Assembly (NCBI GenBank): GCA_900088475.1
Contig: FLMG01001010.1
Location: 1-64,000, forward strand
Source of the DNA: Hyphochytrium catenoides
Taxonomy: Eukaryota; Sar; Hyphochytriomycetes; Hyphochytriales; Hyphochytriaceae
Direction of reading: 5' to 3'
Length of the DNA stretch: 64,000 nucleotides
Positions 1-16,494 of the stretch are shown one piece after another; the first letter of the stretch is position 1, and each line of letters starts with the position of its first letter. The translations under genes and the position numbers were made by a program. The notes beneath the pieces are model-generated. The model ran no database searches, was not told where the DNA came from, and saw only the letters and a program-made list of their open reading frames with translations.

Positions 1-154
1 CGACGAGCTTGTTCAATGTGCGAAGGAGCTCTTTCCGACGCTGAATAGTGTTGGCGTCGCCGACGACCCATGCGTCTTTACATTCTTGCACTAGCCGAGG
101 GATATCGGCGACGGGAGTGAATAAAAGGTCGACGTTGTTCTTTGGACCATTCAT
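1..154 (-). CDS. Class-3 aldehyde dehydrogenase, N-terminal fragment (runs off the window)
   Basis: An open frame starts at ATG 154-152 and reads without a stop to the window edge, giving about 51 residues beginning MNGPKNNVDLLFTPVADIPR. The following segment, with QRRKELLRTLNKLV, resembles the N-terminal helix of class-3 (fatty-aldehyde type) aldehyde dehydrogenases, where a short 'D-I-P' stretch is followed by a helix carrying the R-K-x-x-L-R-x-L pattern. These enzymes oxidise aldehydes to acids with NAD(P)+. The catalytic Cys and Glu would lie outside the window, so the call rests on the N-terminal pattern only. No intron is seen in this part. The gene could be an unrelated helical protein. 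Confidence 0.55.
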   Translation of the reverse strand, partial: MNGPKNNVDLLFTPVADIPRLVQECKDAWVVGDANTIQRRKELLRTLNKLV

Positions 155-785
155 GCTTGGCTCTTATCATCCAAGGCGCGGGTGGAAGAAGTGCCGTTGC
201 TTGCCAATGCGTCTTCTAAGCACTGGGTGTTAAGGGGAAGTAGCTTTTGATGGGTAGAAGGTGAATATGCGAATGCGTGAATACTAGGAAGAGCGCTTTC
301 TGGTCAGTCTCCATCCACACAAGAAAGTTATAAGGTAGCTCGCTCCACAGTTCTACTAGCAAACTCCTCTGCTTGTCCTCGCTCATAGGAGAGAATGAGC
401 TAGTCGGAGACGTATTGACAGAGACCGTTAGTTCAGCTGGTGTAAGCTCCTCTTGATGAGAACCAAAGCCGTCAACAGAGGGAAGAAGGAAGAGGGGAGA
501 GAGAAGAGTTCATCAAGTCGAAGTCTCCATTAGTTGAGGAGGAGATGATGGTGCCCTCAGAAACAAAGCTTAGGACATGCTTTACGCCTGTTCTAGAACT
601 ACTTGTACAGCTGGCTTCTGCATAGAACTACTCTCTCTCTCTCTCTCTCTCTCTCGTTCTCTCCCGTCCTCCCTCTCTCTCTCCTGTCCTTCTCTCTCTC
701 TCCTGTCCTCTCTTCTCCCTTTCGTCTCTCTTCCTTATCTCTCTCTGTCTCTCTGTGTCCTTCTCTCTCTCTCTCTCTCTCTGTG

Positions 786-825
<40 letters not shown>

Positions 826-1676
826 TTCTGTACTGTTAATTTTTCTTCAACTGCATGACCCACCCTCCACCACGTTTGACCACGTCTGAGCAACGCGTCC
901 TCATAATAATACTCTCCTCCCTCTCTAGCCTACTACCCCCATACCCTGTCAGTAGTAATATAGTAGTTGATGGCCCGCAAAGAGCATCCGTCCAGTGCGC
1001 TCGTACTCGTACAACCTCCGCTTGAGATCAGTGAAACTTACATGAATTTTTAATTGGAAGGTTTCCCACGACCCGAAACAAATAGTCACGTTTATGAAGT
1101 ACAATGATAATGTACAATGATGTACCAGAAAGGAACTTTCCCAGCAAAATGTGGGGAAGGTTTCAAGAACTTTCGACCTCACCTGAAAAACAAGAAGAGG
1201 ATGACGTGGTGAGCAAGATGATTTGGGAGATCACGCCTAGATTCGGACGTAGAAGGTATGCCCTTCTTGAATTACGGCTCTTCCTGTTGATGACAAGCTC
1301 ATCTGAAGCTAAATGTGGTACATCTGTCTCTTATAATCGGCACGGGCCCTAAAATACAAGTACTGAAGGGACTTCACATCTTCACACCTCCCACCCTCCT
1401 CACGTCGGTCATCAGGGAAGGGTGATGATTGATGGTAAACCGTCTTTCACAGATGATGTTCCTTCTGATCTTCTGTTGCACTCATTCATCTCCTCGCTTC
1501 ACCTCTCCCTCTCCTCTCTTCTCTCTCTTCCTCCTTTTCCGTCTCTCTTGCTTGCTTATATCGCTGGTGAGCTTCCCAATAGCATAGCAATAGCAGGAGA
1601 GGGCCTTCTTTCGCACTTTGTACTGAATCATCAACCACCTGTTATGTATCATTAACACCAGGAGGACCAAAGCTGT
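155..1676. other. Intergenic stretch, no gene supported
   Basis: No conserved protein can be read here on either strand. The region holds the long pyrimidine tract described separately (627-831) and a second shorter C/T-rich patch at about 1495-1550. It should also contain the promoter of the aldehyde dehydrogenase gene that starts at 154 on the minus strand, but no clear core element was recognised. Confidence 0.5.
627..831. repeat. (CT)n-rich microsatellite tract
   Basis: About 200 bases are almost pure pyrimidine on the plus strand, built from runs of CT interrupted by TGTC, CCGTCC and CCTGTC units. Apparent Ser/Leu-rich reading frames across it are low-complexity artefacts. The interruptions show an imperfect higher-order unit (CTCTCCTGTCCTTCT-like) repeated several times between 660 and 740, so the tract has grown by more than dinucleotide slippage. 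Confidence 0.9.
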
Positions 1677-2078
1677 CTATCCTCTGGTGCAGTCTTCAAC
1701 ATCACCCCTTTCTTCTGCCCAGGGGTGCAAACGTTCGATCCTTATGTCAGGCAGCGGACATTTCGCGTCAGGGTTGCTGTCAGTGCTGCCGGACCGGATG
1801 TCCGCTCTCTTGAAAAAGAAACGCTGGAGGTTTAACCCTGCTAACAGCTCTTGTATCTTTTCGTCTTCGACCATGTTCTTCGGTTTGCTCTAGTTCTCTC
1901 CATTTGCCCTTGCGCAGCACCATTCCGTACCTTCTACTCGTAGTATTTCCCTTTCTCCTCTTGTCTTCAATTGCTGTTCTTCTCTTAATGCTGCTCCTAT
2001 GTCTTCTATCCTTCTTTCTATGCGTTCTTCTGTCTCTTTCCTTACTGTTTGACTGAGCTGGTGATTTCTATGCGACAT
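1677..2078 (-). CDS. Possible small two-exon hypothetical protein
   Basis: ATG 2078-2076 opens a charged helical frame (MSHRNHQLSQTVRKETEERI, then REEQQLKTRGEREILR). A GT donor after that Arg and the AG in 'gaactag' would remove about 49 bases in phase 0. The frame then continues SKPKNMVEDEKIQELLAGLN and ends near 1677. I do not recognise the family. The first half looks like a short coiled coil; the second half is polar and contains several prolines. The evidence is only an open frame plus a plausible splice, so it could be noise beside the ABC transporter gene. Confidence 0.22.
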
Positions 2079-2297
2079 AATGCTGGATGGGAAACTCTTT
2101 CAACCCATTGACCTCTATGTGCCCAGCGTATAAGGTCGAATAACAGAACCACTATTAAGATACCAAAGGATCAGGGCTTAACGGCTTTGAGCAACAACAT
2201 TTGTGAGGGGTAGGTAAAGTTTAGTCTTTTTTAAGCTGAGCTGTTTCAGCTTGACGAACCAATTAACCAACAAAGCTTCGCTAATGTGATCCCCCTC

Positions 2298-8381
<6,084 letters not shown>

Positions 8382-8429
8382 GATGGGAAAATGTTCCGCG
8401 GCCGGACTAGAGCTTACTGCGACCTCCCA

Positions 8430-8680
8430 TTCGGCTCCCTCCGACGTACATTGCGGCTTCCTAAGAGGGCCCGCTTTTAAGCAAGCCACTGGTGCTGAAC
8501 TGCCGACTTGAGACTGGACACCCACCTCAAATGTCGGGCTTTTGCTACTGAACCCTCAGCCGAATCGGACCTTATTGCAGTGCCAGACCCCTTCCCATGT
8601 ACATGGTGACTCCTTAAGGGGCCCGCTGTTGAAGCAAGCTATTGACGTCGAAATATGGACTTAAGACTGAACCTCCTTGG
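8430..8680. repeat. Diverged direct duplication upstream of the ABC transporter
   Basis: The stretch 8461-8520 (AGAGGGCCCGC...AAGCAAGCCA...GACTTGAGACTGGAC) recurs in altered form at about 8614-8672 (AAGGGGCCCGC...AAGCAAGCTA...GACTTAAGACTGAAC). The unit is about 60-90 bases and the spacing about 150 bases. The first copy overlaps the proposed 5' end of the ABC transporter gene on the minus strand; the second lies upstream. It looks like an old tandem duplication of a promoter or 5' leader segment. Confidence 0.55.
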
Positions 8681-8998
8681 CGTCTTATAATTTTTGAAAC
8701 CTTCCGTTCCTGTTCTCAGGGATGGTGTAGTTTGATGGCACTAGTCCTATTGAGAGCATATGGAAACTTGCTAACGATAAAGGCGGATCATCATTGGCAA
8801 GGATAGCTGGCCGTGCCGCGCTCCGTAAGTCTAATACCATCGTTAGTTGGCTAATCTGAGAAGATGCATCAAAGACCTTAGTAGATCTACTGATCAGCGA
8901 GGCAACATTCCGTAGTTACTCAGGGTAAAACAGACACACACACACGGGCAGCTGAACAGGGATGTAGGACTAGTGGAGGCCTGTCATTATTCGTCCTG

Positions 8999-9877
8999 CT
9001 ATTCCATAAGGAGAGGACTGATCGATTCCCTTTGCCACAACGGCTCGGCTTCATTATGGACACATAGAGTGTTGGACCATTGACCGGATAGCTGACAAGA
9101 CGAAGAAGAGAATGCCGCGCCTGCTCCCCCTACCCCATTCCCCCTACACCTTTGCCTAGGAACATCAACCTCATCCTTCATTCGCTCATTTGCTTTCTGC
9201 ACGCTTGATAAACTCTCTCTGTTTCCTACCCTACACTCTGAGTTAACTAGACAGAAGTCTATGATCAAGACAAAGGTTCTACGTCCTCGTACATCTTGCT
9301 CATCATCAATCACCATGAAGTGCTTGGTAGGACTTGAGTGGCCACTTACTGCTAGTCTTCCCACAGCAGTGGTGATCCCCGATCTAGCCCCACTCACCTT
9401 CTGGCACTCTCCTTAGCACTCTCTTCTGTCTTCCCTTGAAAGACTGAGCAGTGCTGCTCGGGGGCGCCGCCACGAAGCCCAGCAGCCAAGGAGACGACGA
9501 AGATCTGTTGGTGTGTGCTTTCTCACAGCACTGAAGACATCAGAATAGCAAGCATTGACCATAAGTCCTAGGAATGTCATATTACTACAAAGTGTCTTGG
9601 ATACACCTACATACCTTTGTAAAGTATAGACACGAAACGCCATCCCGTTCACAGGGACAATTCCTACCCACAGCTGCTTGGACGGACGAAGCCAATAATC
9701 GCCATTGCCCTCCGAGGATTGTCGCCTGTGGCGGTGATCTATGTCTATGAACTTGGACAAGGAGAAGCTGTCAGGGACGGACATGGAAGCCTGTTGATCA
9801 TGGGGAAGATGGGAATTCTCTTGTTACCTGCGGCCCTGCCCCTTCCTTACCAGCTGTGGAGGCCTGTCGACTGCCAT
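8999..9877 (-). CDS. Hypothetical protein, four or more exons
   Basis: I do not recognise the family. A coherent spliced frame can be read from ATG 9877-9875: MAVDRPPQL, then (after gtaagg...caacag, phase 0) ASMSVPDSFSLSKFIDIDHR to GIVPVNGMAFRVYTLQ. A phase-2 junction leads to RSSSSPWLLGFVAAPPSSTA and KGRQKRVLRRVPE, then a phase-1 junction to AVSGHSSPTKHFMVIDDEQD. The last part (VRGRRTFVLIIDFCLVNSEC, ending SISPLLME before a stop at 9001-8999) may contain another intron. Consistent phase across three introns supports a real gene. No signal peptide or membrane segment is evident. The basic, Ser-rich middle hints at a cytosolic or nuclear protein, but that is only inference. Confidence 0.42.
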
Positions 9878-11111
9878 CTCACTTCTCACTTCCCTTCTTA
9901 TTAGCTCGTTCCTGCGGCTGCTGTGCTGGTGGCTGGTGACGCTCCTTCTCTAGGCCTCCTCATGCCTCTGCGTGAGAGGCTCCCTGTTTGCCGACAAAGC
10001 CGAATCTGTGAGATGGAGCAAGCTACTGCTACGAAGCAGGATGGTTTGTTTGGCTTTACGGCCTTGCAAGTCCAATATGAGAGTAGAGATTAGTGAGAGG
10101 AGCAGCCAGTCAACTTATGGCTGGAACAAAAGTTCAGGCGACTGTGAACGTTTGCTCGTTTTATGGTGATAGAGAGGTGAAGGAGAATTAGGAAGAAGGA
10201 GAAGGTTGCTGGGCGGACAATCACTTGATCGGAAGGGACTGGTTCTGGGAAAAGAGCTCCTCACATTGGTAAAGCAAAGGTGGTAGAAGCAAGAGCGATA
10301 CGTCACATGCGAGGACTGAGAAATAACGGAGAGAGCCAAGGAGAAGAAGTACGAGGGACGTGTAAAAGGCTGGCTGTTAGGTGGGACAAGATGGAGGGCA
10401 GTCCATGCCAATGATCTCCGATGAGCGATGTGATGGAGACTGTCTCTGAGAAGCGTTGACCCGCACCACTTCGCTATGTCAGGCGTTACCTGCTAAAGAC
10501 GGTTGGTGCAGAAGTGATAAGAATCAAGTGGTAAGGGAACGGAAACCTTCCATCTCCCAGACCTCTGGCTACAGCGAACTTTCTGCAAGGCCGACGCGAT
10601 TGTGGCTCAAGCAGCCTACGATTACACCGAACCGGCATTAGAGTCAGAGGCACGTTGCTTCTTCTTCTCAGGCATAATCAGACTCATATGAACCCCTTGA
10701 CCTCTCCTTCATTGAGCTTTTAGTCGATGTGTTCGTTTAGCAAATAATCTGGATTGGAACAGAGGAAATGAGTGAGCGTCATGTGTGTGGGCTTTCACTC
10801 TAGAGAAAGGGTGAAAGATCTATCCTACCTAGGGCCTCTATAGAGGACCTTACCGATACAAGCTTTACCATGGGCAAGGCTAGCTTTTAGGTTGAATGAC
10901 AAAAATATGATGGGGAACTAAGGCAATCCGCAATTTCAGAGTACTCCTCGTTTGCAGAGCAGCCAGGCTCGTTATTGGATGGGCCTTGTTTGCCTACCTC
11001 TTCAAAGAGGCTCTCTAAAAGGCCATTTCTGAAAAGTAAGACTCATACGTAGCGACTTCGAAGCGGCTGGCAGTAGCTCTCGTAACCCGTCCTTGACCTC
11101 CGGCAATAGAG
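9878..11111. other. Intergenic stretch, no gene supported
   Basis: About 1.2 kb separates the divergent hypothetical gene (minus strand) and the MFS transporter (plus strand). Short open frames exist on both strands, but none shows family patterns or a convincing splice set. It probably holds the promoters of both neighbours; I could not identify defined elements. Confidence 0.4.
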
Positions 11112-13043
11112 ATGACTAGGACGCGATCCGCAGATCAGGAGGGCCATACTTGCCATGGAAATGTCAACATCGTGGCAGAAAAGTCCGACATAACAGAGAC
11201 CCATGGCACCGATAAAAAGTCTGAGTATATACAGACTGGTGTCGCTCTCGCGATGGCAAGTCAAGACAAACGTATATGGACGAAGAGGGCCACGATCATC
11301 TTCTGGATTGGACTAATGACACTTGCCTACGTCTACACTCTGGAGCCGTCAACTACGTACCTTTACCTGTACACAGCGACCTCTTCCTATGCGAATCACT
11401 CGCTTCTTTCAACAGTACAGACAGCATCAATGATCGTTATCTCTGTCGGAAAGCCCCCTCTTGCGAAGCTTGCGGATGTAGTTGGAAGAGCAGAAAGCTA
11501 TTGCGTGTGCGTGCTCTGCTATGCGATCGGATATCTTACCGTGGCAGCATCCAACAGCTTGGGTTCTTTCTGTGCAGGAATCCTCGTCTACTCGCTTGGA
11601 TACACAGGGCTCCAGGTGCTGAATCAAGTCATCATCGCTGACATCAGCAATCTCAGATGGAGAGGACTGGCCTCAAGCATTATCAGTATTTGGTTCTTCG
11701 TCAACGCCTTTGTCGCATCCAACATTGCGGCTGACGTCCTGAAGAACTGGGGTTGGCGCTGGGGTTACGGAATGTTTGCCATCATCGTCCCCGTGGCTGC
11801 CACGCCTATCATCTCGACCCTCTGGTGGGCCCAGCGCCAAGCAATCAAGCTACAGCGGGTCCACGATTTGGCTGCTGATGACAGCAACGATTTGAGCACA
11901 GTGGTATCGCGAGGGTTAAGTCCCCGCGCGAGTCACTTGACAGCTCCAACGCGGAAAACCACGAGTTCAATCCACCGGTTGGTCTCCCTGATGGACCAGT
12001 TGGATATCATCGGCTTAGCTCTACTCACTGCGGGTATCACCTTGGTACTTATTCCCCTTACCTTGGCACGCAGAGGAGTGTCTACGGATTGGGACTCGGC
12101 AAAGTTTATTGCGATGTTTGTCTTTGGAGGACTGTCGCTTATCCTCTTCGTATTGTGGGAGAAGTATTACGCGCACTATCCTGTCATGCCGTTTCGGTTC
12201 TTCCGCATTCGCAATGTCCCTTTGGCTTCGCTCATTGGGTTCTTCGACTTCATATCTTTCTTTTTAACTTCCACCTATCTTCACTCTTTCGTCAAGGTCA
12301 CGCGCGATATGAATGACAGGGACATCGGATATGTCATGTACGCTCAGCTGCTGGCACTGACCGGGTTCGGCATCCTGGCAGGAATGCTGATGGCATACAC
12401 CAGAGACTTCAAATGGACGCTACTGGGTGGTCTGATTGTACGCCTTGTGGCTGTAGGGCTAATGATCCCATTCCGAGGGCCCGGAACGTCAACCGTTGAG
12501 TTTGTCCTAATCCAAGTGCTGCAAGGCGCTGGTGGAGGCTTCGCGGCAATTACTCTTCAGGTTGCTGCCCAGGGAGCGGTAAAGCATCANNNNNNNNNNN
12601 NNNNNNNNNNNNNNNNNNNNNNNNNNNNNNNNNNNNNNNNNTGGGCTAACACGATGCCTGCTAATTTGGAGGAGCAGCTTGGTGGTCTTCTCAACACCAC
12701 TGAGATTGCCTCGATCTATAGTTCTATCGATGCAGTTATGAGCTATGATATCACGTCCCCTGTGCGGGTGGCAGTTATAGCTGCTTATGCCGATGTCATG
12801 CAGATACTGAACATCATGGCCACAGTCACGGCTGTGCCGCCGCTATTCTGCGCCTTGCTCTTGCAGAACTTCGTGCTAACCAATGCTCACAATAGCGTTG
12901 AAGACAAAGATCTTCGTGAGCAGACAGTACAAGATGCGCCTGAAGGTTATGTGATACATCCGCAGACATCTGAGTCGATGGACCTCAAATCCCCTATGGC
13001 AACGAGAAGTCAACCACGACGTGATGGGCAGAGTCTCGTATAG
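11112..13043 (+). CDS. MFS transporter, siderophore-iron transporter (SIT/ARN) type
   Basis: A single uninterrupted frame of about 643 residues, including a 52-base N run. After a polar N-terminus (about 70 residues) come roughly 14 hydrophobic segments, the number expected for the SIT family of the major facilitator superfamily, which imports ferric-siderophore complexes by proton symport. Family marks include YLYTATSSYANHSLL, the loop motif KPPLAKLADVVGRAESY (the G-x-x-x-D-x-x-G-R-like motif A), YSLGYTGLQVLNQVIIADIS, GWRWGYGMFAIIVPVAATP, and the C-terminal WANTMPANLEEQLGG followed by SIDAVMSYDITSPVRVAVI. Helices 12-13 are partly hidden by the gap. The gene has no introns while most neighbours have several, and the family is best known from fungi, so lateral origin is possible. 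Substrate is inferred from family only. Confidence 0.82.
   Translation: MTRTRSADQEGHTCHGNVNIVAEKSDITETHGTDKKSEYIQTGVALAMASQDKRIWTKRATIIFWIGLMTLAYVYTLEPSTTYLYLYTATSSYANHSLLSTVQTASMIVISVGKPPLAKLADVVGRAESYCVCVLCYAIGYLTVAASNSLGSFCAGILVYSLGYTGLQVLNQVIIADISNLRWRGLASSIISIWFFVNAFVASNIAADVLKNWGWRWGYGMFAIIVPVAATPIISTLWWAQRQAIKLQRVHDLAADDSNDLSTVVSRGLSPRASHLTAPTRKTTSSIHRLVSLMDQLDIIGLALLTAGITLVLIPLTLARRGVSTDWDSAKFIAMFVFGGLSLILFVLWEKYYAHYPVMPFRFFRIRNVPLASLIGFFDFISFFLTSTYLHSFVKVTRDMNDRDIGYVMYAQLLALTGFGILAGMLMAYTRDFKWTLLGGLIVRLVAVGLMIPFRGPGTSTVEFVLIQVLQGAGGGFAAITLQVAAQGAVKHXXXXXXXXXXXXXXXXXXWANTMPANLEEQLGGLLNTTEIASIYSSIDAVMSYDITSPVRVAVIAAYADVMQILNIMATVTAVPPLFCALLLQNFVLTNAHNSVEDKDLREQTVQDAPEGYVIHPQTSESMDLKSPMATRSQPRRDGQSLV
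12590..12641. other. Assembly gap (52 N) inside the MFS transporter
   Basis: Fifty-two undetermined bases interrupt the coding region. The frame is the same before (QVAAQGAVKH) and after (WANTMPANLE). Siderophore transporters usually carry a somewhat longer helix-rich segment between these two points, so the N count is probably not the true length. Confidence 0.95.
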
Positions 13044-14191
13044 TCGTAGAAGTAGTCTTCATCCTCACTCGTTGGTCATAATACCCGTCCACTAATAATG
13101 CAAGGACAAACAGCAGAAGTTTATGTGACTATGTTGGGCGAGCGCTTCGTCTGAGCGGACCAATTACCTCATCCTTAACCATATATAAATTTTCTCACTC
13201 TCAGCAGCTCTCTCTCCAGGCGAGCTGCTTTGAAGCCTGCGGCAGAGTGGCTTGACGTCTAGCAGAGTCAGCTCTGTAAGTACTAGCAGTGGGGATGCAG
13301 CCAATGTAACTTAAGGGACGCGGCAAGGTTTCGCATCTCCTGTCACTCCCAAACTACTTGAAGAGAGGAAAGAAGTAAGAAAAAAAATAATACCAAGTAG
13401 TGGCTTCCGCCGTCCATATAGCACCCCACCATGGCGAAGACGATCTGCCTCCCGTTAGCTTGGACTGGCGTAACCTGCCCACCAGAGCAGTGGAGACGCT
13501 AACCAACATAACCTACTACTCATTCCGGCATCTGCTGGGAGGCAACTCCAAACTTAGAAATAAGCATCATGCTCCACCAAGACCATGGAGGCAGGTGTAC
13601 ATGATACATTATGCGGTGGCGTGGGCTAGCTATTAGCCGTCCATGCACGCTTGCTTTCAGCGGTATACATAATGACGGTTAAGAGGAAAAGGAAGAGCTT
13701 CATGATGATGATGCTGCTCTGCGGACTTCAAGGACTCACGCTCAGGTCATCTATTGGTGTCAGTCGAGCAGAAGAACTTTATCGTCCAGGATCCGTGCTG
13801 ATGGAGGTGTGCCGGACGTGGACAAAGCGAACCTTATCGCGCACGTTGGTGCGCATCATTTACTTATGTTGATTATTGTAAATAATCGAAACTGTATGGT
13901 AGTAGTTTGTTATGCATTATTGTGCGTGGTGTGGTGAGGTAGACGCGCCATCTTTCGAAGAGCTAGGACACTGATGAGACAGATGCAGTCCTGCAGACGG
14001 GCAGACGGAGACAAGGTCGACCTGCTGTCCTGAAGCTAAAGAGTCCAAAGAAGGAAGTCAGCGGACTCCGCTAGGAGAGCTCCGTTGTATGGAAGCGCAC
14101 AGAGCTCAGGCCCTGCTTCGTTGCTGAAGAGAGATTGCTCACTCGATCACTAGGGCAACGTTGTCTGGCTCTAAGCCTTTGTTTCGGCAGA
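13044..14191. other. Intergenic stretch, no gene supported
   Basis: This 1.1-kb stretch lies between two plus-strand genes. It has an A/T-rich patch with ATATATAAAT at about 13182 and a poly(A)-like AAAAAAATAATA at about 13380. The short frames at 13400-13636 and 13651-13872 have no recognisable content and no family-like pattern. The 3' end of the MFS transcript and the promoter of the nuclease gene should lie here. Confidence 0.4.
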
Positions 14192-16374
14192 ATGGCAACG
14201 ACAGGTCATAAAGCAGTCTGCTCTCGCCGACCTTTACTTCTCCCTTCTAATATCTTGGTCTTGCACTCCTTCATTATACCCTTCCTCCAGGTCCTAGTGG
14301 CAATCAGGCAAGAATCGCCGTGTTAACTTATAACGTTCTCGCTCAAGTCTATGTCCGGTCCTCATTCTTTCCTTATTGCCGAAAGGATATTTTGAGGTGG
14401 AAGAACAGAAGCGAGGCACTGGTAGGAAAGTTCGAGACAGCTCGCCCTCCAGCCATTCTCCCTAGTTCTAGCTTGTCGCTCCGTTCATCTCCGCCTCTGA
14501 CCCTCACTACTTGGCAGCAGACTCACCTCTCCCTTAGATAACCTCTCACCATCGTTTCGTTGTCTGATCTTCTATCGTCTTTCATGCTCTGGATAGCGCC
14601 AGCAGTTCCTTAGCTTCACCCACCCAAAGCCTACGGTTCTCTGCTTACAGGTACGGATGCTACCCATCATAAGATAGGAACCCACATAATATCTCATGTT
14701 GCTGTCTCTCTTGCTCTGTTACATATCTCACTTTCTTTTGAATGTAGGAGGTTGATCAGTACGAGGAGTTCTGGTCAGGCCTCCTTTCATCTTTGGGGTT
14801 TGAGAGGTATGCAAGCGTTATCAATCAGCCCTTTACGTGCAAAAAATCCAGGGTTCTCACTCTCACGCTCTCCAACCCCGGTCTGTCTCTCCGGGCTCGC
14901 AGCACGTACCAGCAAAAAGGAACAGGAAAGAAGGACGGTCTCGTCATTGCCTGGGATCCTGAGAAGGTGGAGTTGCATCAGACTAGCCCAGTGTTGTTGG
15001 ACGAGGTCGCAGATGACATAGCAGGTCTGTCTCTCTCATTACCAGCAGCGTTGGCCCTTGCCCTCTTGAAGTCTCAATAGGTTGCGTTATTGAGACGCTT
15101 GCTGTGCAACCGGCGGGGTTCCTGTTTACTTTCCTGTTCCCAGTGCTTTTACTCTGTTCTCGGCTTTTTCCTTTTAGCGCCAGGGCTTGCTCAAATTTCT
15201 CGCAACCTTCTGCCGCAGACTCCTCTCTCCTTGGTGTCACTCTTTCCTTAGCTACGTTTTCGTCTCACCTCGAACGGCCTACTTCACCGTCTCTGTCCTC
15301 CCGCTGACTCCACCCGGGCACCCCATCCGCTGTGCACCCTCTATCTTAGACAGTTCGAACAGGGAATGCCCAGGTAGCGGAGACATATAGAAGGGGCAAT
15401 GTAGCGCTCTTTTCCGTCTTTAGAACAAGAGACGGAGACGCTGGAGATGAGAGCAGAAAGTTCATTCTCGCCACGACTCATATCTTTTGGGATCCGCTCT
15501 TCGCACACGTGAAGCTAGCTCAGGTTCGCAGCCCATCCCACATCTTGAATAGGTTGTTTCCTCTTTTTGGCCCGCCACCTCGTTCTCACAGCCATGGTGC
15601 CGGGACCGGGGTCTATTACTCTCTAGACCTTGTCTGCTTCGTTCGATTATACGCATCCTAACCATTCCTCATTCTTGTGAGGATGATGTGCTCGCTATAT
15701 GCCTAACGTTGGACTATTGTCTGACTAAGAGTCTGCCTATTTGAATTGATGCTAGGCGGACTACATACTCAAGAAACTAACAGCATTCAAGGCAGATGTA
15801 GGCGCTCCTGTTCTCTTCTGCGGTGACCTTAACTCTCTTCCCGACAGCGAAGTGTATCGCCTCATCACTAAGGGGGAACATGCCCTTCTTCCGGAGACCT
15901 CTGCAAAGCGATTGACGTTCAGTAGTGCCTATGCGTCCGTTGGCTCATACCCTTCTGCTCAGAACCATGAAAGAGAGCCGGACTTCACGACATACGTGGG
16001 CCAAAAGGAAGCTGGCGTGCCTGGGTTTAAGGGCTGTTTAGATTACATATTTTACGAGCCAGATAGGTCAGTAACTTAGAGATCAAGGCTCGTCCTGGCT
16101 GTGTCTCTACACCCTGTTCCTTTCCATGTGTCTGTAATGATTCTTTTCTGGCTCCTCTTCCTCATATCTAATGACCGATGATAACACACTTTCCCTTCTA
16201 CCTCCAACCTCTCAATCTTTCCTCCTTTTCTTTTTTTATAGCTTTGAGGTAGTAGGTGTCTCTCCTCTTATATCTGAGGAAGAAGCACAGAGAGAAGGTG
16301 GACTCCCGAACTCCAGATTCCCTTCAGATCATCTGCCGCTCCTGGCGGAGCTAACCCTTCGAGGATCGAGCTAG
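14192..16374 (+). CDS. CCR4/nocturnin-type nuclease (EEP fold), likely mRNA deadenylase or related phosphodiesterase
   Basis: The spliced product has all hallmarks of a metal-dependent endonuclease/exonuclease/phosphatase enzyme of the CCR4 group, which removes poly(A) or degrades RNA 3' to 5'. Exon 1 is ATGGCAACGACAG (14192-14204); an 88-base intron in phase 1 leads to PSGNQARIAVLTYNVLAQ and YVRSSFFPYC. A later exon ends TVLCLQ and joins EVDQYEEFW at 14748, giving the catalytic LQE. Further segments are QQKGTGKKDGLVIAWDPEKV, KFILATTHIFWDPLFAH (catalytic His), VLFCGDLNSLPDSEV (Asp and Asn), GCLDYIFYEPDR, and FPSDHLPLLAELTLRG (catalytic Asp-His). Stop TAG is at 16372-16374. No leucine-rich repeat or targeting sequence is visible, so it resembles the short CCR4-like proteins rather than CNOT6. 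It converges on OFD1 with 120 bases between the stops. Confidence 0.85.
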
Positions 16375-16494
16375 CGCTAACCATCGACACAAGGGACACG
16401 AGAGATTAGGTGATCCTGAGGGGCCGGTCTCGAGACGACAAACAGGATAATGGGTTTGCGTCGGATAAGCGCCCTTGATACGGGGTAAAAAGGG

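Noticed and set aside
577-858. Ser/Leu-rich reading frames over the CT tract
   Set aside because: They are translations of a dinucleotide microsatellite in every frame and have no flanking coding signal.
13400-13872. Two short plus-strand frames after the MFS gene
   Set aside because: The first lacks an ATG at its start, neither has recognisable content, and neither has splice partners.
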